NCBI GenBank assembly: GCA_035235625.1
Contig: CP141140.1
Location: forward strand, 42,155,351-42,219,350
Length of the DNA: 64,000 nucleotides
DNA from: Saururus chinensis
Taxonomy: Eukaryota > Streptophyta > Magnoliopsida > Piperales > Saururaceae
Direction: 5' to 3'
The translations under genes were made by a program, and so were the position numbers. The notes under the pieces are model-generated. The model made no database searches, was not told the DNA's origin, and saw only the letters and a program-made list of their open reading frames with translations. Below are positions 12,987 to 25,500 of the stretch, piece after piece (position 1 is the stretch's first letter; every line of letters begins with the position of its first letter).

Positions 12987-14029
12987 CTACACGAAAAAAA
13001 TTTAGAAATAAACTCAACAAATGTCGGAAATACAAAAATAGGCCAGGTACTTCAATTTTGCATAATTAAACTTATGTATGTTCCACTTTCCCACACACAT
13101 GCTTGAATTGCCCACAATACGCTTAGGGCAATGGAAATGAATACTTACGACACTACTTCACCGGTTGCATCCGAAATTCAAATTTCGATTTCCCCTCCGG
13201 CGCTTGCGACCGCTCTCAACTGTTATGAGATTCACATTCCCTTCTGGCAACCCCTCATCCAGCCATTTATACCTACTTCGTCACCTTCTTCTTCTCCGCT
13301 ATCGGTCATCCAGTCCCATTTTTCACTCCTCCAATATTGCAGAGAAAGTTCTCATTTTGTTCTATCCTTTGCTATCCACTCTGGCAATCTCACTCCACTC
13401 CGATGATCTCACTACGGCAGTCATTTGACAACCAGAGACATATATTGCTGCAACCTTTCCTCCCTCTGAAAATATTTTGCTAATCTCCATCCCTACCATC
13501 CCTCTCTTTCAGCCAGTCACATCCTGCATTTCGGTGTTTGGCCCTAATCTACATTCTAACTCTTCACTTGGCCATCTAACCAATCTCCCCCAGCCATTGA
13601 TCAATAGAAGGTGATATAAATGGCAAGGTAAGATCCTACAACGCTGTATGGTTAATTGAAGAAGCGAATATCTTATTTCGGTGTATCATATGGTTTGGTT
13701 TGAAATTTATTGAGATTGTGTGATGAAATTCTTGGTAGATCTTAATGGAAGTTAAATGAGCAAGTTCATAATAGGTGTGTAAATTGGCCGTATGTACTAC
13801 TATGATCAATGTATTTGATGTCGTAAGATAAATTTGATTTAAATATTTGAAAGATGTGATTTCAAGATAAATTTTGAAAAGGAAATTTCTGATGAAAAAA
13901 ATATTGTAGGTAGGATAAGGAAGAAAAATATAATGGATAAGTTAAGTTGGACTCGTGCTCTATTATATGAGACATGATGAATAACAAGGGAGAGACCATA
14001 GAAATAATATTGTATGCTATAGACGAATT
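12987..14029. other. Intergenic DNA upstream of the DDB1 fragment
   Basis: No gene is recognised. 13170-13600 is pyrimidine-rich and contains two overlapping short open frames (13131-13428) with no family features. From about 13620 the base composition changes to the AT-rich style that leads into the satellite. Confidence 0.4.
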
Positions 14030-17000
14030 TAACTGATATGGCCTAATTGTTGATTAGTACATTATAGGTTGGTCTTTAAAGTAAATTTTGTGGTCAATAA
14101 ACTTAATATAATCTATTATATATATGGGTAGACTAATCTTGTAAAACATAGATTGTGTGTTTAATACTTAGTTTACGGTCATGGCTTTGAAGAACCATAA
14201 AAGAATGCAACAAAAGTCTTTGAGGATAAAAGTTTAATTGCTAGGCTAAGTTAGGATAATAATGCTCATTAGTGGCTATTTTTGACCATTCTCTATGAAA
14301 TGTGATATGATTTAAAACAAGGGTAGACCATTTAAGCAAGTATATATGATTAAAACAAAGTTAACTAATAGGGCCTAACTATTAACAAATAGCTTTTAGG
14401 TATCTTTTAATTTTTTATAAAGTACATTGTGCAGGCTTTTGAATTGATATAGTTAGGTCTATATATTGGTTGATTAATAGGAGTGCGGGGCTTTCATGTT
14501 GTCTAATGTATAATGTGTGTTTGGGGCTTAGCTTACAAGATTGACTTTTATAGAATGCAAAACCAAACGACAAAATTATTTAAGGGTCAAAATGTAGTTG
14601 TTAGGGTATATCTATAAATTATTGCAAATTAGTAGCTTTTTTTACCATTAACTCTAATATGATGAAACACAATGGTAGACCATTGAAGCAATTATATATT
14701 CTTAAAATAAAGTTAACTCATATGGACTAACTGTTGACTGGTAGCTTTTAGTTATCTTTTATTTTTTACAAAGTACATTATGCCGGCATTAGACTTGATA
14801 TAGTTGGGTCTAAATATAAGTAGATTAAAAGGAGTGTGGGGATTTTATGTTATCAATTCTATAATATGTGTTTGGGGCTTAGTTTACATAGATGACTTTT
14901 ACGGAATGCAAAACTAAGGAACAAAATTATTTGAGGTTCGAAATGTAGTTGCTAAGCTACATATGTAAATTATTCCTTAATAGTGGTTTTTTTCCATTCT
15001 TTATGATATGTGATATGATGAAAAATAAAGGTAGATCATTTAAACAAATATATATTCCTAAAACAAATTTAACTGATAAGGCCTAACTGTTGACTGGAAG
15101 CTTTTAGATATCTTTTTTTTTTTTCTAAGTATATTGTGTCTGCATTAAAATTAATATAGTTAGGTCTATATATGAGTAGATTAAAAAAAGTGTTGGGCTT
15201 TCATTTTGTTAAACGTGTAATGTATGTTTGGGGCTTAACTTAAATAGATGACTTTTACGGAATGCAAAACCAAGGGACAAAATGATTTGAGCGTCAAAAT
15301 TTAGTTGATAGGCAACATATGTAAATTATTGCTCATTAGTAGCTTTGTGTATCATTCTCTGTGATATGTGATATAATAATAAAAAGGTTAGACCATTTAA
15401 GCAAGTACATATTCTTCAAACAAAGTTAACTGATAGGGCCCAACTGTTGACTGGTAGCTTTTAAGTATCTTTTATTTTTTTGCAAAGTACATTGTGTTGG
15501 TTTTTGACTTAATATAGTTAGGTCTATATATGGGTAAATTAATAGGAGTGTCGGGCTTTCATGTTGTTAAATGTATAATTTGTATTTGCAGCTTAGTTTA
15601 CATGGATGACTTTTACGAAATACATAACCAAGGGACAAAATATTTATGTGTCGAAATGTAGTTTTTAGGCTACAGTTGTAAATTATTGCTCGTTATTGGC
15701 TTTTTTTACCATTCTCTGTTATATGTGATATGATAAAAAATAAGGGTAGAACATTTAAGCAAATATATATTCATAAAACAATGTTAACTGATAGGGCCTA
15801 ACTGTTGACTGGTAGCTTTAGGTATCTTTTATTTTTTTGGAAAGTACATTGTGCTGGCATTAGACTTGAAATAGTTAAGTCTATATATGAGAAGATTAAT
15901 AGGAGTATGGGGCTTTCATGGCGTCAAAAGTATAATGTGTGTTTGGGGCTTAGCTTACATTGATGACATTTAGAGAATGCAAAATAAAGGGATAAAATTA
16001 TTTGAGGGTCGAAATATAGTTGCTAAGCTACATCTATATGTTATTGCTTATTAGTGGTTTTTTTACCATTCTCTGTGATGTGTAATATGATGAAAAACAA
16101 GGGTAGACTATTTAAGTAAGTATATATTATTAAATCAAAGTTAACTTATATAACCAACTATTGATTGGTAGCCCTTAGGTATCTATTGTTTTTTTGTAAA
16201 GTACATTGTTTAGGCTTTTGACTTGATATAGTTAGGTTTATATATGGGTAGATTAATAGGAGTATGAGGCTTTCATGTTGTCAAATGTATAATGTGTATT
16301 TCGGGCTTAGCTTACATGGATGACTTTTACATAGTGCAAAACCAAAGGACAAAATTATTTGAGGGTCGAAATGTAGTTGCTAGGCTACGCCTATAAATTA
16401 TTGCTCTTTTGTGGATTTTTTTGCCATTCTCTATGATATGTTATATGATGAAAGTAAAGGTTGACCATTTAAGCAAGTATATATTCTTAAAACCAAGGTA
16501 ACTGATAGGGCCTAACTGTTGACTGGTAACTTTTAGGTATATTTTATTTTTTTACAAAGTACATTGTGTCGGCATTAGACTTGATATAGTTAGGTCTATA
16601 TATGAGAAGATTAATAGGAGTGTGGGGCTTTTATGGTGTCAAATGTATAATGTGTGTTTGGGGCTTAGATTACATGGATGACTTTTACGGAATGCAAAAC
16701 TAAGGGACAAAATTATTTGTGGGTTGAAATGTAGTTGCTAGGCTACATTTACATATTTTTGCTCATTACTGGCTTTTTTTATCATTCTCTATGATATGTG
16801 ATATTATGAAAAACGAGGGTAGACTATTTAAGCAAGTATATATTATTAAATCAAAGTTAACTTATATAGCCTAACTGTTGACAAGGAGCTTTTATGATGT
16901 CAAATGTATAATGTGTGTTTGGGGCTTAGCATACATGGATAACATTTATAGAATTCAAAACAAAAGGACAAAATTATTCGAGGGTCAAAATGTAGTTGTT

Positions 17001-17630
17001 AGGCTACATCTGTAAATTATTGCTAATTAGTAGCTTTGTTTACTATTCTTTGTAAGATGTGATATGATGAAAAATAAGGGTAGACTATTTAAGAAAATAT
17101 ATCTTCTTAAAACAAAGTTTACTGATGAGGCCTAATCGTTGACTGGTAGCTTTTAGGTATCTTTTATTTTTTTGTAAAGTACATTGTGTTAGCTTTTGAC
17201 TTGATATAGTTAGGTCTATATATGGGCAAATTAATAGGAGTGTGGGGCTTTCATGTTGTCAAATGTAATATCTTAGTTTGGGGCTTAGCTTACATGGATG
17301 ACTTTTATGGAATGGAAAACGAAGGGACAAAATTATTTGAGGGTCAAAATATAGTTGTTAGGTTACATTTGTAAATTATTGCTCATTAGTGGCTTTTTTT
17401 ACCATTCTCAGTGATATGTTATATGGTGAAAAATAAGGGTAGACCATTTAAGCAAGTACATATTTTTAAAACAAAGTTAACTGAATTGGCCTAACTGTTG
17501 ACTGGTAGCTTTTAGGTATGTTTTATTTTTCTGCAAAGTACATTATGTAGCCTTTTGACTTGATATGGTTAGGTCCTATATATGGGTAGATTAACTGATA
17601 GTAGGCTACTCTATGTAATATGATATAAGG
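14030..17630 (+). repeat. Satellite array 1, about 10 units of 357 bp
   Basis: The landmark AGTTAGGTCTATATAT recurs at 14451, 14802, 15158, 15516, 15873, 16230, 16588, 17218 and 17567, with most steps 351-358 bp. The step 16588-17218 equals one full unit plus one shortened by about 84 bp. Each unit also carries GTTTGGGGCTTAG, GACTTTTACGGAATGCAAAA, GAAATGTAGTTGCTAGGCTA, GTGATATGTGATATGATGAA and CCTAACTGTTGACTGGTAGC. Units differ by visible point changes, and the outermost (left) unit is the most diverged, as expected for array edges. No coding function is seen. Confidence 0.95.
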
Positions 17631-18050
17631 TTTCTACAAAGTTAATTGACGGGGCATTAGAATTGACAATTTTATTATACTAACATTACACTATGAAGTA
17701 AGTTAATTTGATCAAGTGAGGTTTGCATTTTGAAGAGTGTATGTAAGTTATATTGTCAAACTTATATTGTGTGTTAGGTGCTTAGTGTGCATGTGTTTGA
17801 TATACTACGAATTTTGTTTGTGTGATGCAAAATAGGAGTTGTTTAATTAAATATTAGCCTATATGTATGTGGTACCTTTGGTTTACATGCCAAATTATGA
17901 CCATGCTCAGCTTGATGTGAAAAATACCTCCTCTTATTGGTATGAACATGTTGTGTGTGTTATGTATATTACTATATATTTGCATAAATGGTTATTAATG
18001 AGTAAAACACATTTGTAAAATATAATTGTTAAACATTAGAGGGTGAAGAT
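17631..18050. other. Spacer between satellite array 1 and the MULE relic
   Basis: AT-rich, no gene recognised. It may include the outer end of the MULE, but I could not identify a long terminal inverted repeat. Confidence 0.35.
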
Positions 18051-18189
18051 ACGAAGTAATGCTTCAGTGATCTTCAAGCCGATGGAAAGTGATAAGCATA
18101 GAGCCCATGAGGGTGACCCTCAACCCAAATCAACCTATGCTTACATAAGGAAGCTGCAAGAGCATTTCAATAAGCATAGAAGATAGGCA

Positions 18190-19130
18190 ACACTCTTTGA
18201 AGGATCATGTTTTGACAAATACTTGCAGTTAGACATAGAGAAGTTCAAGTTCCCCCTTCAAGCCTTGCACCACATAATAAAAATGCATCAGAGAGAGTAT
18301 AGGTTTCAAGTGATGGAAGCCTATTCAATGAACTTGTCACCCACCGAATTTGCCCAAGTAACCAGTCTGCATATGGCTAATGTGCTCCCATCCCTTCCAA
18401 TAGTGCCAAAAGTTTTGAGAAAGGACTCTCTATTTTGTAGGGTGTTTGGCAAGGAGAAGCTTCACATAACGAATGAGCTAATATACCAAAAGATCATCAT
18501 AAGCAAAAGTGATGAAAACGCAGTGAAGTTGGCCTGCATACTAGTGCTGGCTTCTTTCATTGTGGGTAGAGGGTGGGAGCATAAGGTGGACCAACGGTTT
18601 TTTTTGTTGGCTGATGATGTGGAGGAGTTCGATTCACATCCATGGGGTAACACTGCATATTTGGACACCCTCCATGGCTTGGAGGAAGCAAGGAAGGCCC
18701 TAACCAAAATCACTTACATTGTGCATGGATTTGTACAGGCACTGTTGGTACGTTGTTTGGGTAGTTTGATTGAGGTTTTAATGTAATATGCTACATATGA
18801 GATTATGACATTTATGTCCAGGGTTTGAATATAAAGGTTTGGGCAATGGAAAGGATTCCTCTGTTGGGGGACTTACATGTGAGACGTGTACATGATGTTT
18901 ATCCTAAATTGCTGAATTGGGCTAACTATAAGAAGCCCAGTTATGATGCAATTGGCAAAGCAATTTTTGGAGGGGAGAAGGTAATATATTGTCATTTGTC
19001 ATCTTACAGTGACTTCTAATTTTGAAATGACATATATGATGAGTGATAATGAAAATATTTTGTCTTTTAGGTGTTGGTGCACAAACGCTTGGAGTTGACC
19101 CAAGCTGAGTCTGATGAGGAGATTGTCTAA
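18190..19130 (+). pseudogene. DUF1985-domain part of a MULE-borne ULP-like gene
   Basis: A long open frame (18223-18786 region) reads SCFDKYLQLDIEKFKF, VFGKEKLHITNELIYQK, VKLACILVLASFIVGR, FLLADDVEEFDSHPWG and YIVHGFVQALL, the order and spacing of DUF1985 (the loosely conserved PWG block is diagnostic). An intron with donor GTACGT at 18748 and acceptor ending at 18821 keeps phase into GLNIKVWAMERIPLLGDLHV (18822-18980), the usual WAFEAIP block. A second intron (18981-19070) leads to VLVHKRLELTQAESDEEIV, then a stop at 19128. A TAG precedes the domain near 18186, so no start is secure. The function of DUF1985 is unknown; it is found almost only in MULE-associated protease genes. Confidence 0.78.
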
Positions 19131-19836
19131 TCAACCAAAGGGCTGAAGAATTTTCTAAAGGGGGACTAAATATTTTTTGATAAATCTGAGGTCCCATTTG
19201 GTGGTGCCCTGCAAGGGGCAGAGGAACATGTAGAAGTAGATATGGAGGAGGAGCCTCGACAAGCTCATGAAACAATTGTTTCTTTTGTTGATGAGAGCGG
19301 TAAGCAGGAAGTGGACAACCACATGCTGCAGGGGGACAAAATGTGCGTAGCCAATTGGATTGGATAAAGGACACATTAGTCAAGCTTGTTGGCACAATTG
19401 ACCTCATTTAGCTAAAATAGATTGCATTTGACCAGTTGTAGGCCAAGGTAGACAAATTGTCTCAAGATGTTTCAGCTTTGTTGTCCATGAATGGGAGATC
19501 ATCAAACCTATTTGAGATTAGCTACATTATATTAATTATATATTATGACTTCTTACTAGTGTTAAGTTTTATTATTCTTGTATTTCCACAATAATCATAC
19601 TATGGTTAACAATATCTAATATTGACTAGGAAGGGAAGGATGCTGGAGATGATTTTGTTCATGAAGATGAAGCCCATCAAAACCATCAATGAATCTTCTT
19701 GCCCGTAGGATAGTGAATGCAAACTTTTGACATATGAAGGACATGATTTTCTTGCCTCAATGTTATACTTTTCTTTCTTAAGTGCCCCACATTGTCCTAA
19801 TATTTTTATATTTCGATTTGCACTTTTACTCATACG

Positions 19837-20262
19837 TACATGTCTTCAAAGGAAATCGTCTCAAATGGTGCATCTAGTGTGGCTATTGGGGAGGCAAGCG
19901 TCAACATTAGCAGTGTTGCCCCAAAAGTTAAAGAGGTTGTGCCCCCTGATGTCCATGGTAGGAAGAGGACTACAAGGAAATATGCAAGGACCCCTTATAC
20001 GGCACCAAGGAGAAGCAAGAGGAGGTTGGTGAGGGGCCCAAGTAATGTTGAAGAGGATGAGATTGTTGGCGAGCCCTTAAACAACAATGATGTTCACTGC
20101 GAGGGAGAAGAAGATGGGCAGGCTAACATTAAATTGACTAACCATTTACTAGATCAAATTGAAGATGGAGGAGATTTAGTTATTGCCAACCCACCTAAAA
20201 GACAAACTCCAGTAGGGCAAGAAGTCCACAGAAGCAAGATATGTGGACTCGTTGCACTCTAA
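19837..20262 (+). pseudogene. Linker region of the ULP-like gene (low-complexity, basic)
   Basis: An open frame of 140 codons begins at the ATG at 19840 after a probable intron. It is rich in Lys, Arg and acidic runs (HGRKRTTRKYARTP, RRSKRRL, then EGEEDGQ). Position and composition fit the variable linker between DUF1985 and the C48 domain in MULE-borne ULP genes. I see no domain of its own. It may continue the same gene or be non-coding. Confidence 0.45.
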
Positions 20263-20837
20263 GAGATAGCCCTACTGGAGTTGGCATGTCCTAAACCACA
20301 TGCCCTAACACCGGAAGAAGATAAAACCCTTCAAAAGAGCCTCATGAAGGGTTGGACATCTGAGTGAGTTTATAGTATAGTAAGGTTTGATACACATTTC
20401 ATTTCATATTGATCAATTTTATTTACATAAATATGTGTTGACATTCATAGCATTCATAATTGATCAGCCGACTGACAATTGGTAGAATCCAGCTGACATC
20501 CGAGTTTATACTGTCCATTATGCAGCAGCATAGGTGGCTTTGGGATAATGTATGTGCGAATTTGAGTTGTATTAGTAGTAGTTGGTTGTGTTATACACAA
20601 TAATAGTTATTCTAATTTTTATAGATATTATATACGATACTCATTCAATGTTGGATTCCTATGATATAGCATATTGATGTGTATGTGCTAGTTTTGCAGA
20701 AGAAGGCACTTGGGAACCCAGCTAATAAGCAAGCCTTCCATCTTGTCCATTTTATGGTAGGTCTTCATTTGTTTTTAGTTTCATATTTAACTTACTACTC
20801 CCAACTACTTGACTGATGTCTGTTTCTAATTTAACAG

Positions 20838-21400
20838 GTGCTTATGAGGATGGATGCATCTCCCCTCCTCAGCCTTTACACATTGATGAAGGAAAATGAT
20901 GCAACTGTCTTTAGGGCTGCCATTGTCGAAGCATGGCCAAAAGTTCCGACCAACATCTTGAAGTTGTTGAAGGTAAATGAAAAAGACTTTTGGGAATAAG
21001 AGGTCTAACACTTCCCTCTTCATGTAAACGGTAACCATTGGACTCTCATTATTCTTGACTTGAGGAAGGATGACCTATACATAATGGATCCATATTACTC
21101 CGGTGTTGGGGTAGAGCAGTACTACAAGAAATTGGAGAAACTCGGACATATTTTGCCAGTAGTTTTGTTGAAATTGAGATATGAAGTAGCTACTACCTTA
21201 CACCTCCCGGTGAGAAAGATAACTGGATACCCACAACAAATCAATAACAATGATTGTAGTGTCATCATATGCATTTATATGTGGTACTTGTCATATGGGT
21301 ACTGATTTAGCTTTACCAGAGAGGACATGCGCATCATGAGGCATAGGGTTGCATACCAAATTCTACAAAATTCCATATGACAACCATTTTCTTGTCAGTA
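20838..21400 (+). pseudogene. Ulp1-like cysteine protease (C48) domain of the MULE-borne gene
   Basis: C48 proteases cleave SUMO-like modifiers using a His-Asp-Cys triad and an oxyanion Gln. Here the frame reads MRMDASPLLSLYTLMKEND and AWPKVPTNILKLL, then VNGNHWTLIILDL (catalytic His), KDDLYIMDPYYSG (Asp), PVRKITGYPQQINNNDCSV (Gln and Cys) and TREDMRIMRHRVAYQIL. All triad positions are present, although the usual NDCG is NDCS. Stops interrupt the frame after DFWE near 20998, at 21007 and after YLSYGY near 21303, so the gene is probably dead. Upstream DUF1985 is about 1.7 kb away. Confidence 0.82.
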
Positions 21401-22800
21401 GATGAGGCTTAACTTGATGGTGTTTGTCCTTGACTATGTGATTCGGTGTGTGTTTGAATGTTGGTATATAGGAATAATTTATGGAGGTAGATCAATTTGT
21501 TTAATGTTGATTGAATCATGAAGTTATTTGTGTTGGTACTTGTCTATATTAATTTAATGGTTTCTATTGGTTTTTAGCTGATGTTGAATGATGAGATATC
21601 AACATTCTTTGAATGACGTTATTCTGATAAGGACCAAAATTAGACAGGGGTCATTTTGGTATTTGATGGTACGGTAGGATTGAGATATTATTCCTGATTG
21701 GTTTGATTTGGATGAAATTTAGAATGTGCAGGAATGAAGTACGTTGAGCAGTTAAAGATTTGTCATTAATAAAAATCAATACATTTAGAAGAACATTGAG
21801 CAGATAAAGATGTGTCATTGATAAAAATCAATGCGTTCAAATAACAGTTGATTAGCCTATGAAATCCCTTTGGGAAGGAACTCAATTCAGGCATGCCTTG
21901 ACTGGCTTACTTTTTACAGCTTGTAAACCTTAAACCACTTTGCTTGGGGAAAAATAACAAGATTGTTATTAGAAACTTGTACTTGAAGTATTGCTTTATG
22001 AAAGAATTAAGTATTTCTTGTCTCTAGATTTGTCTACTGGAAAGAAAGTATTGTCGAACCATTTGTTTAGACAACAATCATGAAGTAATTAAAAATGGTA
22101 ACCAGACATCGTGTAGATATAGAGAATTCCGTCCAAATGATATGGCGTATTAATGAATTTCATGATACGAGACAAAATACACATGGAATTGACATATTTG
22201 ACAGGAATCCAACTTCCCAGATGCCCCATAACTAATTACATATTGTGTTTCCGTGCTGACATTGTCTACATTACCAAATTATTTGATGCAAACATTTGCT
22301 ATGTACTTAATACATACATAGCAACATTGAAATCTAGTTGCAAAACATTGAATACTTAAATCCGAATATAAGATAATGTCGATAAGTTGAAAGCCTCCTA
22401 TAGCTACATTATGCAGAGAAGACTACATGACAATATAAACTCATCATTGTCGGCTACAAGACATATCACTGAACAACACCACAGATATGAGCAACTTCTA
22501 ACACACATACACTGGCACATCAAGTCCATTACAAGAGCTCAAATTATTTTATACTTGGCTTCACATAGAAATCCACATCCTTGAATATGCTAAATGATTT
22601 CGTTAACTGTGGTTAAATCATCCAATTGCATATGGTTGATAAGTCTATTCATATCAGAAGTGTGTTCTGCTCGATTTCATAATTACACAACATTGGACCA
22701 TTAGACTCTTCCTCTATGTGCATTACTTTATGTGTTCAAGAACAATTTGTCAAAATATAATAACTTAGACAACAAAAACATGTTGAGAATTGAAGTTTCT
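21401..22800. other. Interior of the MULE relic without recognised genes
   Basis: No coding family is recognised. 21740-21840 holds two imperfect tandem copies of a roughly 50-base unit (GAGCAG..AAAGAT..TGTCATT.ATAAAAATCAAT). Confidence 0.4.
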
Positions 22801-23059
22801 GCACCTATAATTTCTAGTTGATTTGCCAAAATATTGTGCTCCAATCCAAAGTAAAGGTTTCCCAAATAAAGGTCAAGCAAACGACAATGGTAAGACTTTG
22901 TCTACTACGATTGGTCTCTTGCACAATTCGTCCTCAAATGTACATGCATTGAGCTCAACCACTTGTCTCATTTTTTTCTTTCTCTTCCTTTTGGAGTTAG
23001 GCTAATCTTCGACTGGATTGGACATGTCTGACGCTTCTTCCTAATTTCTTTACCTCCCA

Positions 23060-23660
23060 CCTTGTCCACTATATGTGGGACTTGTATAGATGTTGACAAC
23101 TTTTGGTTAGCATGAGTTGGTGATGGGGACTGGACATGAGAAGGAAGGGGTGTAGTTGTGCATGGATAAGGAGTAGGGCCCCCGACCAGGTTCTCTCAAA
23201 TTACTGCGGTACAAGTATTGCGATAGTGACTATATTGTTTGCACTTACGACATTGTACTCTCCTTTTTTCTTAATCTTGAGAGAGAATTTTCTTCTTATT
23301 TATCTGGCCCGTTCATGCCTTATCCTTGGGAGGCCTGAACATAAGGGTCGTCACATCTTCAGGAGTTTCCTATCTTTCATATTTGAAGACCGGTTAAACT
23401 CCCTTGCTATAGATTTGACTATAAGTTTCCGTTGTGTAGAACGGGGAGCAATAGTCAACATAATTTAGTCTTCCGTGGCCACATGCTGTCAATGCATGTT
23501 CACAATGCAACTCCATTTGTTAAAACTTTTCATATGTACAAGTCTTTGTGATAAGGTCAACTTGATCATTCCCTTTTTCGGACTTAGTTAAGACCTCATG
23601 GCCACTTATGAGATAACACATCATCCTTCTAGTTGCTTCATTACACTTTTGAATCTTTCC
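23060..23660 (-). pseudogene. MuDR-type MULE transposase, C-terminal SWIM finger and zinc knuckle
   Basis: Read on the minus strand, the sequence gives KTCTYEKF, then HCEHALTACGHGRLNYVDYC and SPFYTTETYSQIYSKGV, the C-terminal half of a SWIM zinc finger (CxC..CxH) with the flanking Tyr-rich block seen in MULE and FAR1-like transposases. Further along come PPKDKA and a CCHC knuckle CRKCKQYSHYRNTC, as in MuDR proteins (motif GRPKK..C..C...GHN...C). Several stops fall between the blocks (for example after EKF, after SKGV and within the linker before the knuckle), so it is broken. The catalytic DDE part upstream is not in the window; its expected place is taken by the LTR fossil at 23710. Confidence 0.75.
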
Positions 23661-23709
23661 TTTTGCATATTTAGTCACGTAGCCATTCCAATGTAGTGAG
23701 GGGGGGGGT

Positions 23710-25278
23710 TGTTACGGAAGCACCCAGAGAATGCCTACAGTATGGCATTCGCAAGGCCAAATAGCCAAGTAAGTAAGTCATTCTCGGTCAAGGTCATGAC
23801 CTCGTGCTATTCGACCAAACGTCTAGCCCGCTAAGCTAAGTAATGAACGCGTCCCAAAGCAGACACATACCAACAACTTTGTAATTTCAGCTCACCATGT
23901 CCCCCCTAAATAACATAAGAGATTTTTTCCATTAAACAATATGGTCAAAGTGGTTGTACGGCCATGGTACTTCCAAACATTGCTAAACGGCCCGAAATCA
24001 CTCTCAACAACTCTCCAATGCTATTTAGGTGGGAGGGGATATCTTAAAAATTAAAATATGTGCTAGTCGGCCATGTGCTCTAACATAGCCAACTATGTGT
24101 GTGCATTGTTGCGTATTTTCTGCGCAACATTGCGCACACATGTTGTGCAACATTGCAAGCCTTCCCCGCAATGCCTTCATATATGGTGTGCAACACTATA
24201 GGTAGTTCCCGCAATGCATACAGACCTAGTATATAACACTTCCACATGTGTGTTCACCCCACACCTGTCACAGATAGTCAACTTCGCTACCTCATGACAC
24301 TCTCCCCCACATGAATCGTCAACACCCTCATCGATGGTACATCTCCAAGTGGTCTTCTTCTAACTTCCAACCATGGCAGAGAATTGCAATGAAGGGTTAA
24401 CTCTTTTTTTGCTATGCTTGAAATCTGTTCACACCATGTCTTGGATAAATCCCATAGATTTCATGCTCTGGAAAAACCAACTTCCACCCATAAGTTTAGC
24501 TCAGTTAGACCATTGCACGACGAACTTTCTGCTCAAAATGCCTTGCCCATTGGCATTGTCCAAGCACTCTACAGTAAAGGTTGCTTCGATAAGTAGGTGT
24601 GCCCAACTTCTCTACTTGAGTTGGTGCTGCACATAGACTGGGAAAGGATCCACCAAATGATGCCCAACTTCCTCTCTTGAAGCCAGCCCTACACTCGAGA
24701 CACAAGCAAGTTGCCTACACTTTGGACGATTTCTGCCTACACTTCAGCCACACCTTGCAGCTCCCCTTCACAAGTTGACACCATGATGCCGGGCCTCAAC
24801 ACTTTTATCTATCCCCATTGATGTCTCCCAAGAATCGAATACCGCTTTCACTTATAACAAAGCTCATAATAGCAATGAAGCGACCTCCTCGTTATTTCCA
24901 ATAACTTATGGATCTCTATTGCTTACAAAATTTTTGGCCACCTGATTCGGTCAAGTTTCCCCTCGTGATATGTTCCAAAGGCCTACTCCACCCTAGGAGC
25001 AACAACTTAGCTCAAGCATCACGTGACCAATGTGATCACCAAGCGATTACACTACTCTTGATACAGCGTACCATCAAATTCTGCTTGCAATATCCTCTAA
25101 TGGTCTACTCCACCCCAGGAGCATCAACCTTATTTAAGCTTCGTATAATCGAGTTAATTACCAAACTCCTACACTATGGGTAGTTTCCATAATATATACA
25201 CAACTAGTATACCATACTTCCACACATGTGTATGCCCCAGCATGTGTCATCGATAGCCTGCTTTGCTACTGCATGATA
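23710..25278. mobile_element. LTR-retrotransposon fossil of unknown family (broken)
   Basis: A direct repeat marks the ends. The left LTR, 23710-24299, begins TGTTACGGAAGC and ends CTCATGACA; the last part of it recurs at about 25165-25278, ending GCATGATA, as a partial right LTR (shared blocks ACTATAGGTAGTTCCC / ACTATGGGTAGTTTCC, CACTTCCACATGTGTG / TACTTCCACACATGTG). The interior, about 24300-25160, has no recognised retroelement genes and carries a short repeated block (TCTACTCCACCCCAGGAGCA and a variant near 24980). It sits in the MULE relic. No clear target duplication was seen. Confidence 0.6.
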
Positions 25279-25500
25279 GAGGGGTGTTTAGGGGAAGGTG
25301 GCGATAGACAGGGGAGGGGGGGAAATCGTGATAGCGGCGGGGGAGGAAAGTCGACTCAGGTGGAGGGAAATCGCAGTGATAGAAGGGCGAAGGGTGGGGG
25401 AAAATCTAGCCGGGGGGGAGGGGAAAGGGTGGAAGATCAGGGAAAGCGTGATGATTTTGGGGTGAAAATCATGGATGACAGCCGATGCCATCGCACTTAA
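25279..25500 (+). repeat. G-rich purine tract
   Basis: Many runs of three to seven G occur on the plus strand at 25279-25440. This could form G-quadruplex DNA. It leads into a short patch of AGTGATGCC and TGTCGCAG motifs (25505-25620) like those of the CACTA-like repeats elsewhere. Open frames on both strands here reflect composition and are not genes. Confidence 0.5.

Larger units (their letters stand above)
18050..23720. mobile_element. MULE (Mutator-like) relic carrying a DUF1985 + Ulp1/C48 protease gene
   Basis: The plus strand holds a decayed gene with DUF1985 (18200-19130) and a Ulp1-type protease domain (20838-21390). The minus strand holds the SWIM zinc finger and zinc knuckle of a MuDR-type transposase (about 23060-23660). 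DUF1985 joined to a C48 protease is a known cargo of plant MULEs (Kaonashi or KI-MULE type, ULP-like genes). Ends and the 9-11 bp target duplication were not found; the right side is cut by the LTR fossil at 23710. Boundaries are therefore approximate. Confidence 0.65.

Noticed and set aside
13131-13428. Two overlapping open frames near the DDB1 fragment
   Set aside because: No family features, pyrimidine-rich composition, no splice or start context.
14030-17630. Regularly spaced repeats as a CRISPR-like array
   Set aside because: The whole 357-bp unit is repeated with no unique spacers; it is a plant satellite.
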